A DNA stretch of 64,000 nt from positions 23,463,695-23,527,694 of the forward strand of contig NC_091143.1 in NCBI RefSeq assembly GCF_041381155.1. Direction: 5' to 3'. The notes under the pieces were generated by a model. The model was given only the letters and a program-made list of their open reading frames with translations. It searched no databases and had not been told where the DNA came from. Shown piece by piece: positions 30,800-43,149 of this stretch. The DNA comes from Argopecten irradians. Its lineage: Eukaryota; Mollusca; Bivalvia; Pectinida; Pectinidae. Position 1 is the stretch's first letter; each line of letters opens with the position of its first letter. Made by a program: the position numbers and the translations under genes.

Positions 30800-32450
30800 A
30801 AACTGGGATAGAAATTTTGATGCATTTTCTTGGGGATACCCAGATAATGTGTCGCACACCACTTAGTTTACTAGCCATAGTATTTACACCAATGTCTTTT
30901 GACGATGTTATACATTTAACACGGCTGTTACTATCCAATGGGGACAATGATCTTAAATGTGTTAAATTGTCTATAGATAACCCTTTAAATCAGTTTTCTA
31001 ACTGTTCTACAACTGGAGTTCGTAGACTGTTAACTATGGATCCCGGTGATGACGTGTTGGTAAAAGGTAAAGGTTTTACAAAATTTGGTGACAATATATC
31101 AGAACATCTGTCCGTTGTATATGAAAGACTCTGGTTCAAGGAAGCATCGCAGTTTTCCATGTTATGTACCAGTCACACATTATCCATATTTTTCCCGCTC
31201 AACCATCGTGCGGCTGACCACGTGCACGTGGGAAAAAACATCACACCACCACGATTTCCAATCAATGTTATTTTCAGTTAAAAGTCACTGTCATACAATA
31301 ATGGAAAGCACACATTATTCATTGATGTTTTCAATACCTCAAGACTTCGGATTATCCACCATGTGATCGGGGAATTATTATATATTTCAATATTTTAGAT
31401 GCGCACACAAAACACTACAGCTTCTTCTTGATCTCCGTTTTCTTTATGAGACTTCTCTAGAAAAGAGTTCCAAACATATCGTAATAAATGCCGCATGGGA
31501 CTATTCAGTAGGTCAATTAGTGACAAGAAGCAAACAATCACTTTTAACATCTTCACCCATTCCATATACACAACACTGACTTCTGTCTCCAAATGGTACC
31601 AATTAAGTCTTCTTTCTAAAACCGTGAAGTTTCTTCTAAACCTTAGTTTAGTACATGTACTAGCCCTATTGGTGACTGAAACACCGACACGTTCCAGCGT
31701 GCTATTTTCCAGATTAAGCATAACACAAAAGAGGCATAAAGCTACCTGTATGCGTGTTTGGTCATCCTCTACCCATAGACTGCCAGGCCGGTACATTTCA
31801 CACACCACTTGGCAAGAATCACGAGGAGAAACTACGAAACTGTCGCATGCGACAACTTGAACGTTGGTCTTGCATTTTGGAATCATATGAGTATTCGAAA
31901 TCAGTTTGGTTCTCACCTTTTCAGATGGGACAAGACATCAGTCATCAGATCCCCATTTTGTTGATGTGTGTTTCGAGACGACGTGTGTGGCCATGCCGAA
32001 GTTCCTAAGACAAATTATGTGTTCCCATCACTACACCACCAGCACGCATGTCAATCGATAACGATATGGGATCTTCCCATCGTACGACATCCCCTATCAT
32101 CTCAAACGAGAGGAAACAAAGCTCCTTGTAAGGGAACGAGTCATTTACTTCATTTACTCCGTCGTCTACCGGCACCGTTTATCCTTCTAATGTTGATCAA
32201 CATCGGGATCGATTCTTCCCCGCAATCTGATGTCCGAGACATCTCCAGTTACCATCATCTTAAATTCGATTCTCCTGCCACCATATTTGACAAAGCCATC
32301 ACGCCTTCTGTTACGGTTCCTGCAACCTCGACACTTTGCCACATGTGGTACAGTGTAGTTCCATCCCCTGTGTCGATCCAGACATGTGACCATCACAAAG
32401 AAACCAACTAGACAGTGCTCTCGGCACAACAAATAACGATTGCACACATC
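30800..32450. other. Compositionally unusual region with overlapping open frames
   Basis: GC content is higher than in the flanks, and long open frames occur on both strands (for example 30817-31281 and 31968-32411 on plus, 31395-31916 and 32187-32447 on minus). No domain was recognised. The minus frame contains VACDSFVVSPRDSCQVV, faintly like the segment before reverse transcriptase in Gypsy polyproteins, and it sits next to the minus-strand gag remnant. Most likely decayed retroelement DNA. Confidence 0.35.
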
Positions 32451-33230
32451 AATGCATAGGATTGCCCTAACATCCGGCTATCCTGCAAGCATTAACATTT
32501 ACACTTACACTTCAAAGACTTTATTATACTGATGTATTTTTCACACTACTGCCCCGGATTTGAACTACAGTAGATATGATAAAGGTAACAGTCGGGTGTT
32601 TGTGTGAAATAACCTTCTTAAATATCGATATCCTTTCCAGTCAGAAGAATGAGTTTCAGAATGCGTACTAAAACAGGTATATACAATGGTTTTGAAAGAA
32701 TATGCACCCAAATAAAGCTCAAAAATGAAGAATCCCTCCAATTGCATATCACCACTCATGCTGAATTAATAGAATTTTTCTCTCGGACCCAAAAGAGGCA
32801 GCTAACTTCCTCAAATGATAGTTTCATTCGCCCAGAAAATCAGCATTAACCAATTTATCAACTCAATCCATATGTAATCAGCATACAACATCATTTCGGA
32901 TCTGACCATCACAGAGCAAGGACACCAAAGGGGGCATGAGACTACTGAGGAACCTGAACCTACATTGAGCTGCTGACCCGATAACTTTCTGACAGAAATG
33001 GTTGGTCACCTCTTGCCGATACATGCACTTACTATCATCTTCTCACTCCCTATAGAATTACTGTAAACCACCTCTCCTTCGCCTGCACATTGCTTTCGCG
33101 AATTGAGCCATCCGGGCAAAAAATTGCGAAAATTTATCTCCGATATTTAATATAAAAAACGTGACCATTACAGCTTCAGAGACATAGTAAGACCAAACAG
33201 AGACGGTCGTTGTTGTTAGAGAAAAATCGG
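32451..33230. other. No recognisable feature
   Basis: Moderately complex sequence without convincing coding potential or repeats. A short open frame at 32649-32849 has no support. Confidence 0.4.
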
Positions 33231-33239
33231 GCAATGTAG

Positions 33240-33420
33240 ATGAAGTGCCCAGCCTGTTCTACCTAGGAATTGTCCACAGCCCTGTTCTACCTAAGAAGTG
33301 CCCAGCCAGTTCTACCTAGGAATTGTCCAGCCAGTTCTACCTAAGAAGTGTCCAGCCAGTTCTACCTAAGAAGTGTCCAGCCTGTTCTACCCAAGAATTG
33401 TCCAGCCTGTTGTACCTTAG
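33240..33420. repeat. 25-bp minisatellite, about seven copies
   Basis: Unit tgtccagccagttctaccta + agaag, alternating with variants in tgcccagcctgttc and ctaggaat. Confidence 0.88.
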
Positions 33421-33620
33421 GGCGATGTCACTGCCTCACTTTTGGCATTGAGTTGAGCGTTCGCCCCAGTGAAGAAAGCTCTGTGATTTAGACACAACAA
33501 AGACTATTTCAAAAGTGGTCGTTTCTGCTCCTGAGTGGCGTTCGGTTTGGTTGATATGACAATTGTCAGTGTAATGTGATGGATAGATAAGTTGTTCAGT
33601 TTCTTTGGCGACATGCTGCA
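33418..33620 (+). repeat. Dispersed repeat family A, partial copy
   Basis: Diverged match to the middle of the 15530-16047 element: gcctcacttttggcattgag, ttcaaaagtggtcgtttctg, caattgtcagtgtaatgtga, ctttggcgacatgctgcagt. Confidence 0.6.
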
Positions 33621-34144
33621 GTACATCCTCGATATTCGTTACTATCACTTTCGTCATCTCCACCCCTGGATAATCTCGTAGTAAAACTTTTACAGTTCCT
33701 TTTTTGTACCTTTTGCATATTAATAATCAGGGCATCCAGTTGACCCTTGAATTTTAGCAAACTCATGAGTCAAATCACCATTTCTCAGAAATCTGAAGAG
33801 TCAAAACATGACAAATAGACACTTGCTTCAAACTCAAGAGTCAAATCTGATTTTGGGAGTCAAAAACATACTCTCAAGGGTCAACTGGATGCGCTGTTAA
33901 TAGCATCTGCGGAAAAGCAAATCAGTCCATCGGATTCTGGAAACGGAACGTTGATATTAATCCTGAAAGCATCAAATTCGGTGCATGCACCACATTAGTC
34001 AAATCAATCCTGAAATACTCTAATATTGCCAAGTACCAGGAAGAAACGACAACAGGTCACTTAATTTGCCACCAAAACCTACCGAAGACCAGCAGATGAT
34101 TAGAGGTCGTCACCATTCTAGCATACCTAGACTTGATCAATCCA

Positions 34145-34700
34145 CCACAACGTATGGAACGCCATAGCTGCCTTAAGACTAGATGTTTTATTGCATCACG
34201 TCTCCATGTTATAGCATCGTGTCACCATGTTATAGCATCGTGTCACCATGTTATAGCATCGTGTCAACATGTTATAGCATCGTGTCACCATGTATAGCAT
34301 CGTGTCACCATGTTATAGCATGAGGTCACCGTATTATTGCATCATGTCACCATATTATAGCATCGTGTTACCATATTATAGCATGATGTCACCATGTTAA
34401 AACATGATGTCACCGTGTTATTGCATCGTGTCACCATATTATAACATGATGTCACCGCGTTATTGCATCGTGTCGCCATGTTATAGCATGATGTCACCGT
34501 TTTATTGCATCGTGTCACCATTTTATAGCATCGTGTCACAATATTATTGCATCGTGTCACCAAGTTATAGCATCGTGTCACCGCGTTATTGCATCGTGTC
34601 GCCAAGTTATTAAGACGTTTTCTAGTAAGACTACTCGGAAAGCATTTGGATTTTACCATACAGTCAAGCACAAAGACGATCCCGATCACCTGCTAGGCCC
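34145..34700 (+). repeat. Satellite-bearing element E, left copy
   Basis: Flank atggaacgccatagctgcct, then about 20 copies of a 21-bp unit (tatagcatcgtgtcaccatgt with cattattg and gatgtc variants), then a flank containing ttaagacgttttc, ggaaagcatttggattttac and gacgatcccgatcacctgc. The same flanks and unit occur in reverse complement at 43150-44085. The unit of seven codons keeps frames open on both strands but is not credibly coding. Confidence 0.9.
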
Positions 34701-35040
34701 AATCGGAACACCTCGCCTATTTTTTGACAAACTGTTTTGAGATCCGCAGGACAACGGCCAAATTACCTACTACCTGTACATGTACATGTATACATGTATC
34801 ACAGGGGGTTACCTCCCTTGTAAATCATAAAGCGTTTTTTTCGTCTATTTCATATCTCTACCTTTTTTCTACATGTGCATTGGAGAAATTCATCCAACGA
34901 TAACCTTTTAAGAATAGAATATATAACTTAAAGCCGCATGATCCGTATCTTTCAGGGTCTGTAAAACAAAAAATGACAAGATATGGTGTAATAGCCCTAA
35001 AAAGTTATGAACTTTCCCCAAATTACAAGTCTAGAAAGTT

Positions 35041-36300
35041 AAGAGGTCCAAAGATATAAATATACAAAATTTTATTTTAGACTTACGCGCGGTCCGACAG
35101 AAAGTCAAAAGTTAACGCCTCCAAAGCTTCGAAATGCTACTTTGCGCATGTCCGGAAATAAAAGTTGTTTACCGCAATGGAGCGAGCTTTGCAGTGAAAG
35201 CTCGCCGGCTTAGAATCAACTGCTGATTCGAAGTGAATAAGGAAGTTATATCAACTAAAAATGTTCTGAATTGCTAAGAATATTATATGGAAACGAATTC
35301 GAGCTATGACAACAACTATGATTTGTGAATGATCTACCAAAACCACATAAACTGACTTCTCTTCGTCTCTATAAGGTGAGTGGGGCCCCGAAGGGGTAGG
35401 CCTACGGGTTATATTCTGTAAGTGTTTGGTCGCTTTTTGGAATTGGTACCATAGTAAAATAGAGATTAGAAATCAGGAAAAGTGTTGATAAATTTGGGAA
35501 CATATAACAGATTTAATCATGGATTACAACAGAAGCATTAATAGAGTCATACAAAAAATGTACGTGTTTCCTTAAAAGATGATCACATTCTTCAGTGTTA
35601 TACATGTACGATATACATGTAATGTTAGCTACTGTTACAGGCTTACAGCGTCAGGAGTGTGATATCTTTTCTGATATCTATTTGTGTATTGATGTATATC
35701 AGTGATATATATCCTTTTACTGCATGCTATGGATATTATTGTATTAAAGAAGCCACTTTCAAACTTAATTCATCAGTGTTCGTGTGTATAAGATTGTATT
35801 TTTTTAGACTTACAGTCACTTAGTCACGTACTCGTTATCCTATCTGCTGGTCTTAATTATATAAAATTCACACCAATACATCATAAGTGGTGTGAGTAAA
35901 GAATAGTAATTGACTTTTTTAAATATGTATTATATATTATGTCCAATATATTTAGGCTACATAAATTCTGGCACTAATTAGAACCATTACTCTTCACATG
36001 AAAATGCCTAGACCTCTGTAATTCAATAAATGACTAACTTAGTGTCTAGTGAGGTTTGATTTTGATAAATGTGTTCAAAAACTGTGTAATTGTTATAAAT
36101 TTGTGTTTGACATAAAACAATTGGAACTAGTTTGATTTACATGTAGGCTTGTATACAGTATTTATCTATGTACATAACTGACATTTACTCCACATTTTCT
36201 TTATAGAATATATGGGACCTTCAACCAGATGACAGAAGTGCAAGATGTGATGGCAGCTCGCCCAAAAATAAAAGGGAAAAACAACTACATGTATCTCTGA
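35041..36300 (+). other. Interior of the TTAA element, left part
   Basis: 35150-35210 is CpG-rich with a ccggaa motif and resembles a promoter patch. A donor-like ataag|GTGAGT lies at about 35377 and an acceptor-like ttctttatag at 36207, followed by a short open stretch (NIWDLQPDDRSARCDGSS) up to the LTR. These could be remnants of an intron-containing gene carried by the element, but the support is thin. Confidence 0.3.
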
Positions 36301-36474
36301 TGTAGTATCATGTGTATTATACTTTAGTGGTGTGCGACCTTAAATGTGACTAGTCGAGTTTACATGTTAGAGTTACTGCCCCTAGTTCGCTCTCTAATAA
36401 AGCGCCATCTTTGAAGAGGACGTTTCTGTGGTTTGTCCGATTAAATTCGTCGATTAGATTCGTTAGACACTACA
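36301..36474 (+). mobile_element. 5' LTR of a Gypsy-like retrotransposon (174 bp)
   Basis: Begins TGTAGT and ends ACTACA, a perfect 6-bp inverted terminus, and contains AATAAA (about 36396). TGGCGACGAGAG begins three to four bases after it, where a tRNA primer-binding site is expected. A gag frame follows at 36561. The size is close to the short LTRs I recall for the bivalve Steamer family. No matching 3' LTR was found in the window. Confidence 0.75.
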
Positions 36475-36560
36475 ATTTGGCGACGAGAGATGTGCCAATT
36501 GGTTAATAAAATCACCAGTGACATTTAAGAATTGAATTCGAGTGGTGAAAAGGTAAAATC

Positions 36561-38262
36561 ATGGCACAAATCGAACTCAATGCGGTGAAACCGTTCGACG
36601 CACATGGTGATCCAGGTCACGTGAATCAGGAATGGAAACGCTGGCTTCGTAGTTTTGAACTGTATGCAGAGGGGAAAGGTGTTACTGACAAGAAACAATT
36701 AAAGTCGTTGTTATTACATTGTGCAGGCTTGTCTGTTCAAGATATTTTCTTCACGTTGACACTAGAAGATGGTGATGATGATTATGACAAAGTAAAAAAG
36801 ACACTGAACAAACATTTTGAGACAAAAATAAATGTCCCCTATGAACGTTATGTTTTCCGATCAATGAATCAAGGTGATGAATCAATTGAACAATATATAA
36901 CAAGACTCAGAACACAGGCATTATTGTGTGAATTTGGAAATGACAGTGAACAAATAAGAGACCAAGTGATCGAGAAATGTAAATCTCATAAACTCCGAAC
37001 AAAATGCTTGGAAAAGGGGAAAGACTTGACATTAGATCAGTTAAGAACTATTGCTGCGACAATGGAAATGGCAAATGTTCAGGCCAAGAAAATGGAAAAT
37101 CCATCAGGATCGGTCAACGTTGTAAATTTGGACAAAAGTAACAAACCCTCCGCAAGTTCTAGAGCAACTAGTGTAAATAAAGGAAACGCCTGTTACCGGT
37201 GTGGCCTCGAAGGTCATTTCGCGAAAAGTCAGAACCAGGGGTGTAAAAATTTATTTCAAAGCACTAGCCCAGGGCTAGTAGACACCAAAATCTCACTAGC
37301 CCGGCCTAAATATCTACTAGCCCAGCCAAAAAAAAAATGAAAAATTTATAATACCAGTATTTTTTATACTGTATAAATTCAAATATTTTTAATTGAGTGA
37401 GTATTTTTTATTATTTGCATCTACTTTTTTTTATTTAAATTAAAATAAACATTAAGAAAATCTTTAATCTGTGATATTTCTAGAACACAATTTTTAGATT
37501 TTTTTTAATCCTGAAACCGGATTCTGGATTCCCGACCTTTGACCCGGATATTAGAATAACCATAACAAATATGGCTGCCTGCTGCAGGCATGGCTTTGCT
37601 GCCGACTTTTTGAGGAATAGATTCCAGTTCTTTAACATCGTTTTTGTAACTATTAAAATTTACTGATCTGATAGCTGAGATGACTTATTTGATGGTTTGT
37701 ATATTGTTTTTCTAGAACTTGTGTTGCAAATTACGTAACTTTCACATGAAATGCTATGCATCACTATTCACTGTGGTGATCGGGAGGTCTACTGTACCTG
37801 TCTACAGTCGTAAATAAATTAGACAACATGACTCCAGATTAATATTTAAAGTTAGATACAAATATTACATAGAATTGCAATGTTTTAAAGTGTTATTATG
37901 ACTAAATATTGACGTTTTTCGTTTTGAGATATCTTTGAAAAAAGTCACTAGCCCCGGGCTAGTATGGCTAAAATTTCCACTAGCCCAAGCTGAAAATTTG
38001 GTAGCCCCGGGCGTCGGGCTAGTGGATTTTTACACCCCTGAGAACTGTCCGGCTAGAAACAAGAAATGTACAAAATGTGGGCGGATACGACATTTTCGTA
38101 TCTGTTGTAACACGAAAAACCCACAAGGTCAAAGTTCACAGAGGAGAGGAGATTATGTGAAACTTCCACAAAAAGGTCAAGGTCGTGGAAAGGTCAATGT
38201 TGTCGAAGATGATGACGATTCGTATGCATTCACGCTACAAAGCGGTCAACACGAAAAGATAG
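36561..38262 (+). pseudogene. Gag-like retrotransposon gene, split by a hAT-like insertion and truncated
   Basis: The first part (36561-37235) encodes about 225 residues of a capsid-like protein: an N-terminal WKRWLRSFELYAEGKG segment, a helix-rich middle, and the first CCHC knuckle beginning CYRCGLEGHF. It is then interrupted by the 805-bp element, after which the second knuckle and a basic, Gly/Gln-rich tail continue from 38041. An acidic segment (EDDDDSYAF, near 38205) resembles the gag-protease junction. The homology ends near 38260, with no protease, reverse transcriptase or integrase, so the copy cannot move by itself. The lineage resembles Mag/Steamer-type Gypsy elements; this is inferred from layout and motif style, not from a search. 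Confidence 0.72.
37236..38040. mobile_element. 805-bp non-autonomous hAT-like element
   Basis: The ends read CAGGGGTGTAAAAAT and, in complement, CAGGGGTGTAAAAAT, the style of hAT termini. Subterminal copies of actagcccgggctagt-like palindromes occur at both ends (37262-37325 and 37948-38020). The flanks tcagaacc and tgagaact fit a mutated 8-bp target duplication. No transposase. It falls between the two zinc knuckles of the gag gene. Confidence 0.78.
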
Positions 38263-38269
38263 AATTTTA

Positions 38270-39590
38270 CTGCAATTACTCTGATGACATTATAATATCA
38301 TGCTATGGTCAGCTTATTTGCTACTGGATGCTATTTTGAACTCCAATCATTTTTCTATTGACTTAGAATTCAATGCACAATATGTGTACATGACACTACA
38401 ATGCATATGAATGTGCTATTTGTGCATGAATATGATTGTATAAGAAACATCTAGGTCTTTTATTATGCATGTTTCTGATTAATTTGATTCAGAGGCAAAT
38501 TCACGGCTGGACATCATATTATATGGTAGCTATATGGTTCATTGGCAAGCTATCGTGTACATGTACATCACAAATTTAACTAAGGGAGCTGTCTTCATTA
38601 TCTACACAGAAAATATATACATTTATAATTGCATGTTAGACATTCAGAACTTTTAAACACACATTAAACCACCTTATTGCAACCTCAACCCCCATTTTTT
38701 TTTTAATTTTCTGTAATCCTTGAAATCATATAACCAAATGTTTATAGTTTCACCAGAAATTTATCATCATGTTTTTAACGAACATGGAGCTTTTCCAACA
38801 TAAATATCAGAAATATACATAAAATAACATGTATTAAGTTTTATACTGGTTTATGGCGGTACATGGTGATTATTTAACTAATAGATATGTATACATGTAT
38901 ACACATATGATATTGAACAAAAATGCATATTATGTCAAGTTTGCTCTCCGTGCTTATTTTACTTGATTTGTTATTATATTTCATTTGGACCTTTATAAAA
39001 CAAGTTATATGGTTATCCAAGGCAAGTCAAATATCGTCTGAGATATTTATTTTAAAATATATCACCAGAGTAGAAAACCATTTTCGTCTCTATATAGTAC
39101 GATGTGTCTTGTCTATTTCATTATTTATCAACACCATTATTTATATATCTGGTACATTTTTGTACAATTTATTATCTTGTCTAGTACGTTGTATGGTATC
39201 GCAACACGTACATATGTATTTTATACGAAGTTTAAATACCGTTCCCACAGAAATCCCTCCGGTGGCCCCCAGAAATTAGGCAAAGCATAGTCAACCGATC
39301 GCCGTATAGTAAACACTCAAAATGACCGAATGGAAGTATTGTTTACACGACGTTAATGTATATATATTGTTCTGAGGGACTCTTTAACTTCATCACATAA
39401 CAAAACATTCACTTGTTCATGATAAGTAACAAGTTCTTCCGTAGAAGTTCCTGCTAACGTGAACGACACACTTTTGACTGGGCACGCCATTTCGTTTGGT
39501 CTGGAAAGTCACGTGATCGTCTACGATTGAAAATGCATATTCAAACACTCTGGATTATCGAATTTTTAATCATTAATTTCTTTTGAACTC
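38270..39590. other. Interior of the TTAA element, right part
   Basis: AT-rich. An open frame at 38923-39279 is hydrophobic (LLSVLILLDLLLYFIWTFI) but has no recognisable family and may be chance. 39430-39530 has a CpG-rich patch partly mirroring 35150-35210. Confidence 0.35.
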
Positions 39591-39702
39591 GGGACTTTTT
39601 GGATGTGTAATTAGGGGAAAGTTGATAACTTTTATAATATATGTACCCTAATTTTTTTTGTTGATTTACGAACCCTGAAAGATACGGATTATGCGGCTTT
39701 AA

Positions 39703-41700
39703 CAATTACGTATTTTTTGAAGATTGTGTATACTGTAATGTCATTTATACCCCAGTTATGTGCGTTATTAAACCGTTAATTTTTTACCAAAATATCAGTG
39801 TAATTATGTATGATGATCGTTCGATATTGGAACTCCAAAGGCCAGATACATATGATATATGTCGTTGTGTACACCGGTAAGTTTTTGTTTATTTATCATA
39901 AGAAAACTGTATAGTCGTTTATATCTAATTTGGCTTCAGTCCGTGATTTTGGTATTTTTTGCGCGGCCGATCTTCAGATTTCAAGCAATATATCATTAAT
40001 ATAATTGTTATTCTACCAGTAAAATAAATTATATAAATACAATGTATATATACCATTAATATATACAAATTAAGGGATAACAATTATACGTAAAATATCA
40101 CAATAACGCAATCTCCCTCTCCACCTCCTTCACTTCTAAATTATTAAATTAAGGCCCAGTATCTGGTCTGTACCTGTTTAGTTGCTGTACCAGTTAGGGG
40201 ACCTCTTACAGAACTGGTAGAGATCTAGCATTGGTTTTTTTATTGGATTTATTTGTAAATTCTAAAGATTATAAGGATATAACATTATATGCAACTTTTT
40301 TATCGTTCAAAATCTTTCACTTCAAAGTTTTCATCTTTGTGTAAGACCCTCTTCCTCTTGTCTGTGGGCAATTCACAGTGAGATCCCAATTCACCAGTGA
40401 GTAGAGTCGTGTAAAGGATTATGTTTTCTTGTTATAAAAACGTTTTCACTTCTTCAAACAAAATTGTTGATGTCAGGTTACAAAAATTTGTTACTGGTCA
40501 CATGTAGCGCTGTCTAAACTATGATTTGTTCTTCAGTTATCGCCCTTTCTAGAATTTATATGAATTTACAAGCAATCCTCATAGAGTCGACTACAATTGT
40601 AATCTAGTGTTCATTTAATGCTTAGGTTTTTTTGTGTGTTTGTGTTGTTGTGGACTCTCTAAAAAAGGGGACATGTAACTAAACCGCCCGTCAACTGTTT
40701 GTTACAAAAAATACAAAAAAACTTTGGTGAGGCGGGATGTTGTGCTGTGGCAGCAGCAGAGACTCAGAGATAGGAGACATGTAAAAAAAGAACAAAAAAA
40801 AAGAAGGAAAGAAGATAAAGAAAAGAAAAGAAACAATAACATAAACAACCCCTCAGCCCCTCAGGCAAAAAAAGGTTTATTGTTAAGTGTTATTATAGCA
40901 CAAAGGTCCAATTGTGATTTTTAAAAGGGATTTTTCAAATTTACCTTTTCCTTATTTTGCAAGATCAGTGTCAATAATGGCGTTTTAGGGCAGGCAGTGA
41001 TAAGAAAGATGTATATGAACCGTTAAGGGCCGCGAGGTGCGTTCGAAGCCCCGGTCAACACCCCGTGAACATTTGGGGGGGGACGGGTGTAAAGGAAATC
41101 GTGACAGGGGGGAAGCGAGGGGAAGGTCTCTCAATATTTTGTAAAACCACCTCTCTTATTTTTACCCTCCTCCCCACTCTCACATAGAAACCGCCCCCCT
41201 AATCCCCCCCCCCAAGCCGCCCTGCACCCACATGGATACTTTAATTTTTTTCCTATATCTTGGATAATATATCCGTGTACAACAGCTATGAGACAGTTGC
41301 GTCGCTATCAGGAAATTATTATGAATACACCACAAAGTAAGCTATGTGCGTTAGCGACAGAGGTCTCGATATTTTTGAATGATTTGGGTGGGTTGCCTGG
41401 GGGTTGGATACCCCCCTCGGAGAAAGAAAAGTATTAAGATTCAGACATGAGGCTGAGTATGTTGGTTTCTTAAGGATGTATTTTGATGATATTGAGAGAG
41501 CTGAATTAGTCGCGGAGATTAGATCTGTTTTATAGTCGTTTGGTAGATGTCGATGGAGCAGGGGTGTCGCTCCGAAAAGATACTTACGATTAAGATAATG
41601 GCGCCCTTGATGATTCATGAGGATGTAGTATGTTACGGATGATTTTGCAAGCACGAAGAGAAGACAGCTGTGAGGTGATTTTTGGATGTGTGTTTGGGGG
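39703..41700. other. No gene seen; low-complexity G and C runs
   Basis: Contains a Lys-rich open frame (40724-40924) that is only an A-rich tract, and G/C homopolymer-rich patches at 41070-41220 (ggggggggacggg, ccccccccccaag). Confidence 0.4.
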
Positions 41701-41704
41701 AGTC

Positions 41705-42355
41705 CAGGGCGTAGGATGGTGGTTCTCGTCCGGGATAAAAAAAAATAATAGATTACTCGATTTAGAAATGGATCTGTGAGATGAGTTTTGTTACAGAGAG
41801 TATTTTCGGTTGCATTTACATAAGCAGTTTATTAACAGGCGTTATTTTTTATTTATAGTACTCCTGCATGTTGCGATATAAGATAATGTGTGGAATGTCG
41901 ACGAGATTACCATTATGCAAAACCCCTCGCTGCGATTCTCTGAATATGTTACCAGGTATAACGGCTTAACCTGCCATGGGCAGATTGTTTGTTGTTATCT
42001 CAAAAATATATAATGCTTTAATTGTCTTGATATAACTGTATTAACAAATGTATCTTTTTAAGTGACAATTTTTTCTGAAACACTTTAATCTCTTGATGGG
42101 CAATTTTAGTCCTTGTGTTTGTGTATATTGTAGTTATCATTATTACAAGGTTTGAACATTACATGCTTGAAAGTTTTGGGAAAACACGCCGCGCAGCGGG
42201 GAAATTTTCTAAAATGAATTAGGAAAAATGTGCAGGATGACCCTTTATTTTATTTTCAATGTGCATTTTTTAGACCATCTCACTTGGCGAAAATGGGGGG
42301 ACATGTTTGCAAAAACATGTTTGCCGCCCCCCCCCCCCAGCCTCCTACGCCCCTG
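41705..42355. mobile_element. Possible second hAT-like MITE (about 650 bp)
   Basis: The left end CAGGGCGTAGGATGGTGG and the right end (complement) CAGGGGCGTAGGAGGCTGG are inverted. The expected 8-bp target duplication is not evident, and a C-homopolymer adjoins the right end. Offered at low confidence. Confidence 0.35.
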
Positions 42356-43140
42356 AGTGTTAATGACTGTATCTGTACAGATTGAAGAACTAAAATGCCG
42401 CGTTACCACAAGAAATTTGAAGACAACAACTATCGGACATCAGTTTCATAATACAGGTACGTAATTTAAAAAAAAACCTCACTTTATATTTGACCCATAT
42501 TTTCCACATTTTCTCTATCAACTAACTTCAAAGGATTTTTTTTAGAGAGACGTGCGAAATTTTGGCCTAACTTGTTCACTTGATACCTTCGAATCAGCCA
42601 AAATGTAATAAATATATTTATGCCTATGATTATTACTACCGAAGCAATAAAAACTCAATTCTAGACATTAAGCAATTTAGTATTTTAAAACAATTATATG
42701 AAAAAAAAAGAAAGATGAAAAACACGATAATTATTAATTGATCGATTTTACTTTCTATTGTTTTATTTACATGTACATGTACTTTCATACCACAATACTT
42801 TGAACTATTCAACGTAAACAGTTGAAATATTAATAAACAACAAAGCCGTAATATGTTTCTTGAATTTTAATAGAAACAGAACCGTTGTGTATAATCTTTT
42901 CACTGGGACCTTTTAAAACTAAGCACTTCTGTTTGACTGTACACCGCCAAAAATAGAGCGACTGTATCATAATAAAAAAGGAGAGACACCTTTTCAAAGA
43001 TACGAAACTATTATGAAACAGAATATATATTCGCTACCTATTTCATTAGTCATAAAAAACCATTAGAAAATTGTCATTTTGTAGCTGTATATCTAACAAT
43101 AGATCTAATCATACCTACCAAACGTCCTCCCACCAAACAA
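42356..43140. other. No recognisable feature
   Basis: AT-rich sequence leading up to the right satellite element; no coding or repeat signal was identified. Confidence 0.4.
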
Positions 43141-43149
43141 CACTGAAGA

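Larger units (their letters stand above)
34928..39702. mobile_element. TTAA-flanked terminal-inverted-repeat element
   Basis: TTAA then AGCCGCATGATCCGTATCTT at the left end is mirrored at the right end as AGCCGCATAATCCGTATCTT (complement) and TTAA. The inverted similarity runs about 105 bases (cagggt, then aagttatgaactttcccc). TTAA duplication is the habit of piggyBac and Kolobok-type DNA transposons. No transposase was recognised inside; instead a retroelement fragment is nested within. Autonomy and family are unknown. Confidence 0.65.

Noticed and set aside
38923..39279. Hydrophobic, membrane-like protein of 118 residues
   Set aside because: AT-rich codons inevitably give Ile/Leu/Tyr-rich frames; no start context or family is seen.
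40724..40924. Lys/Arg-rich small basic protein
   Set aside because: It is an A-rich tract with no splice signals, promoter or similarity.
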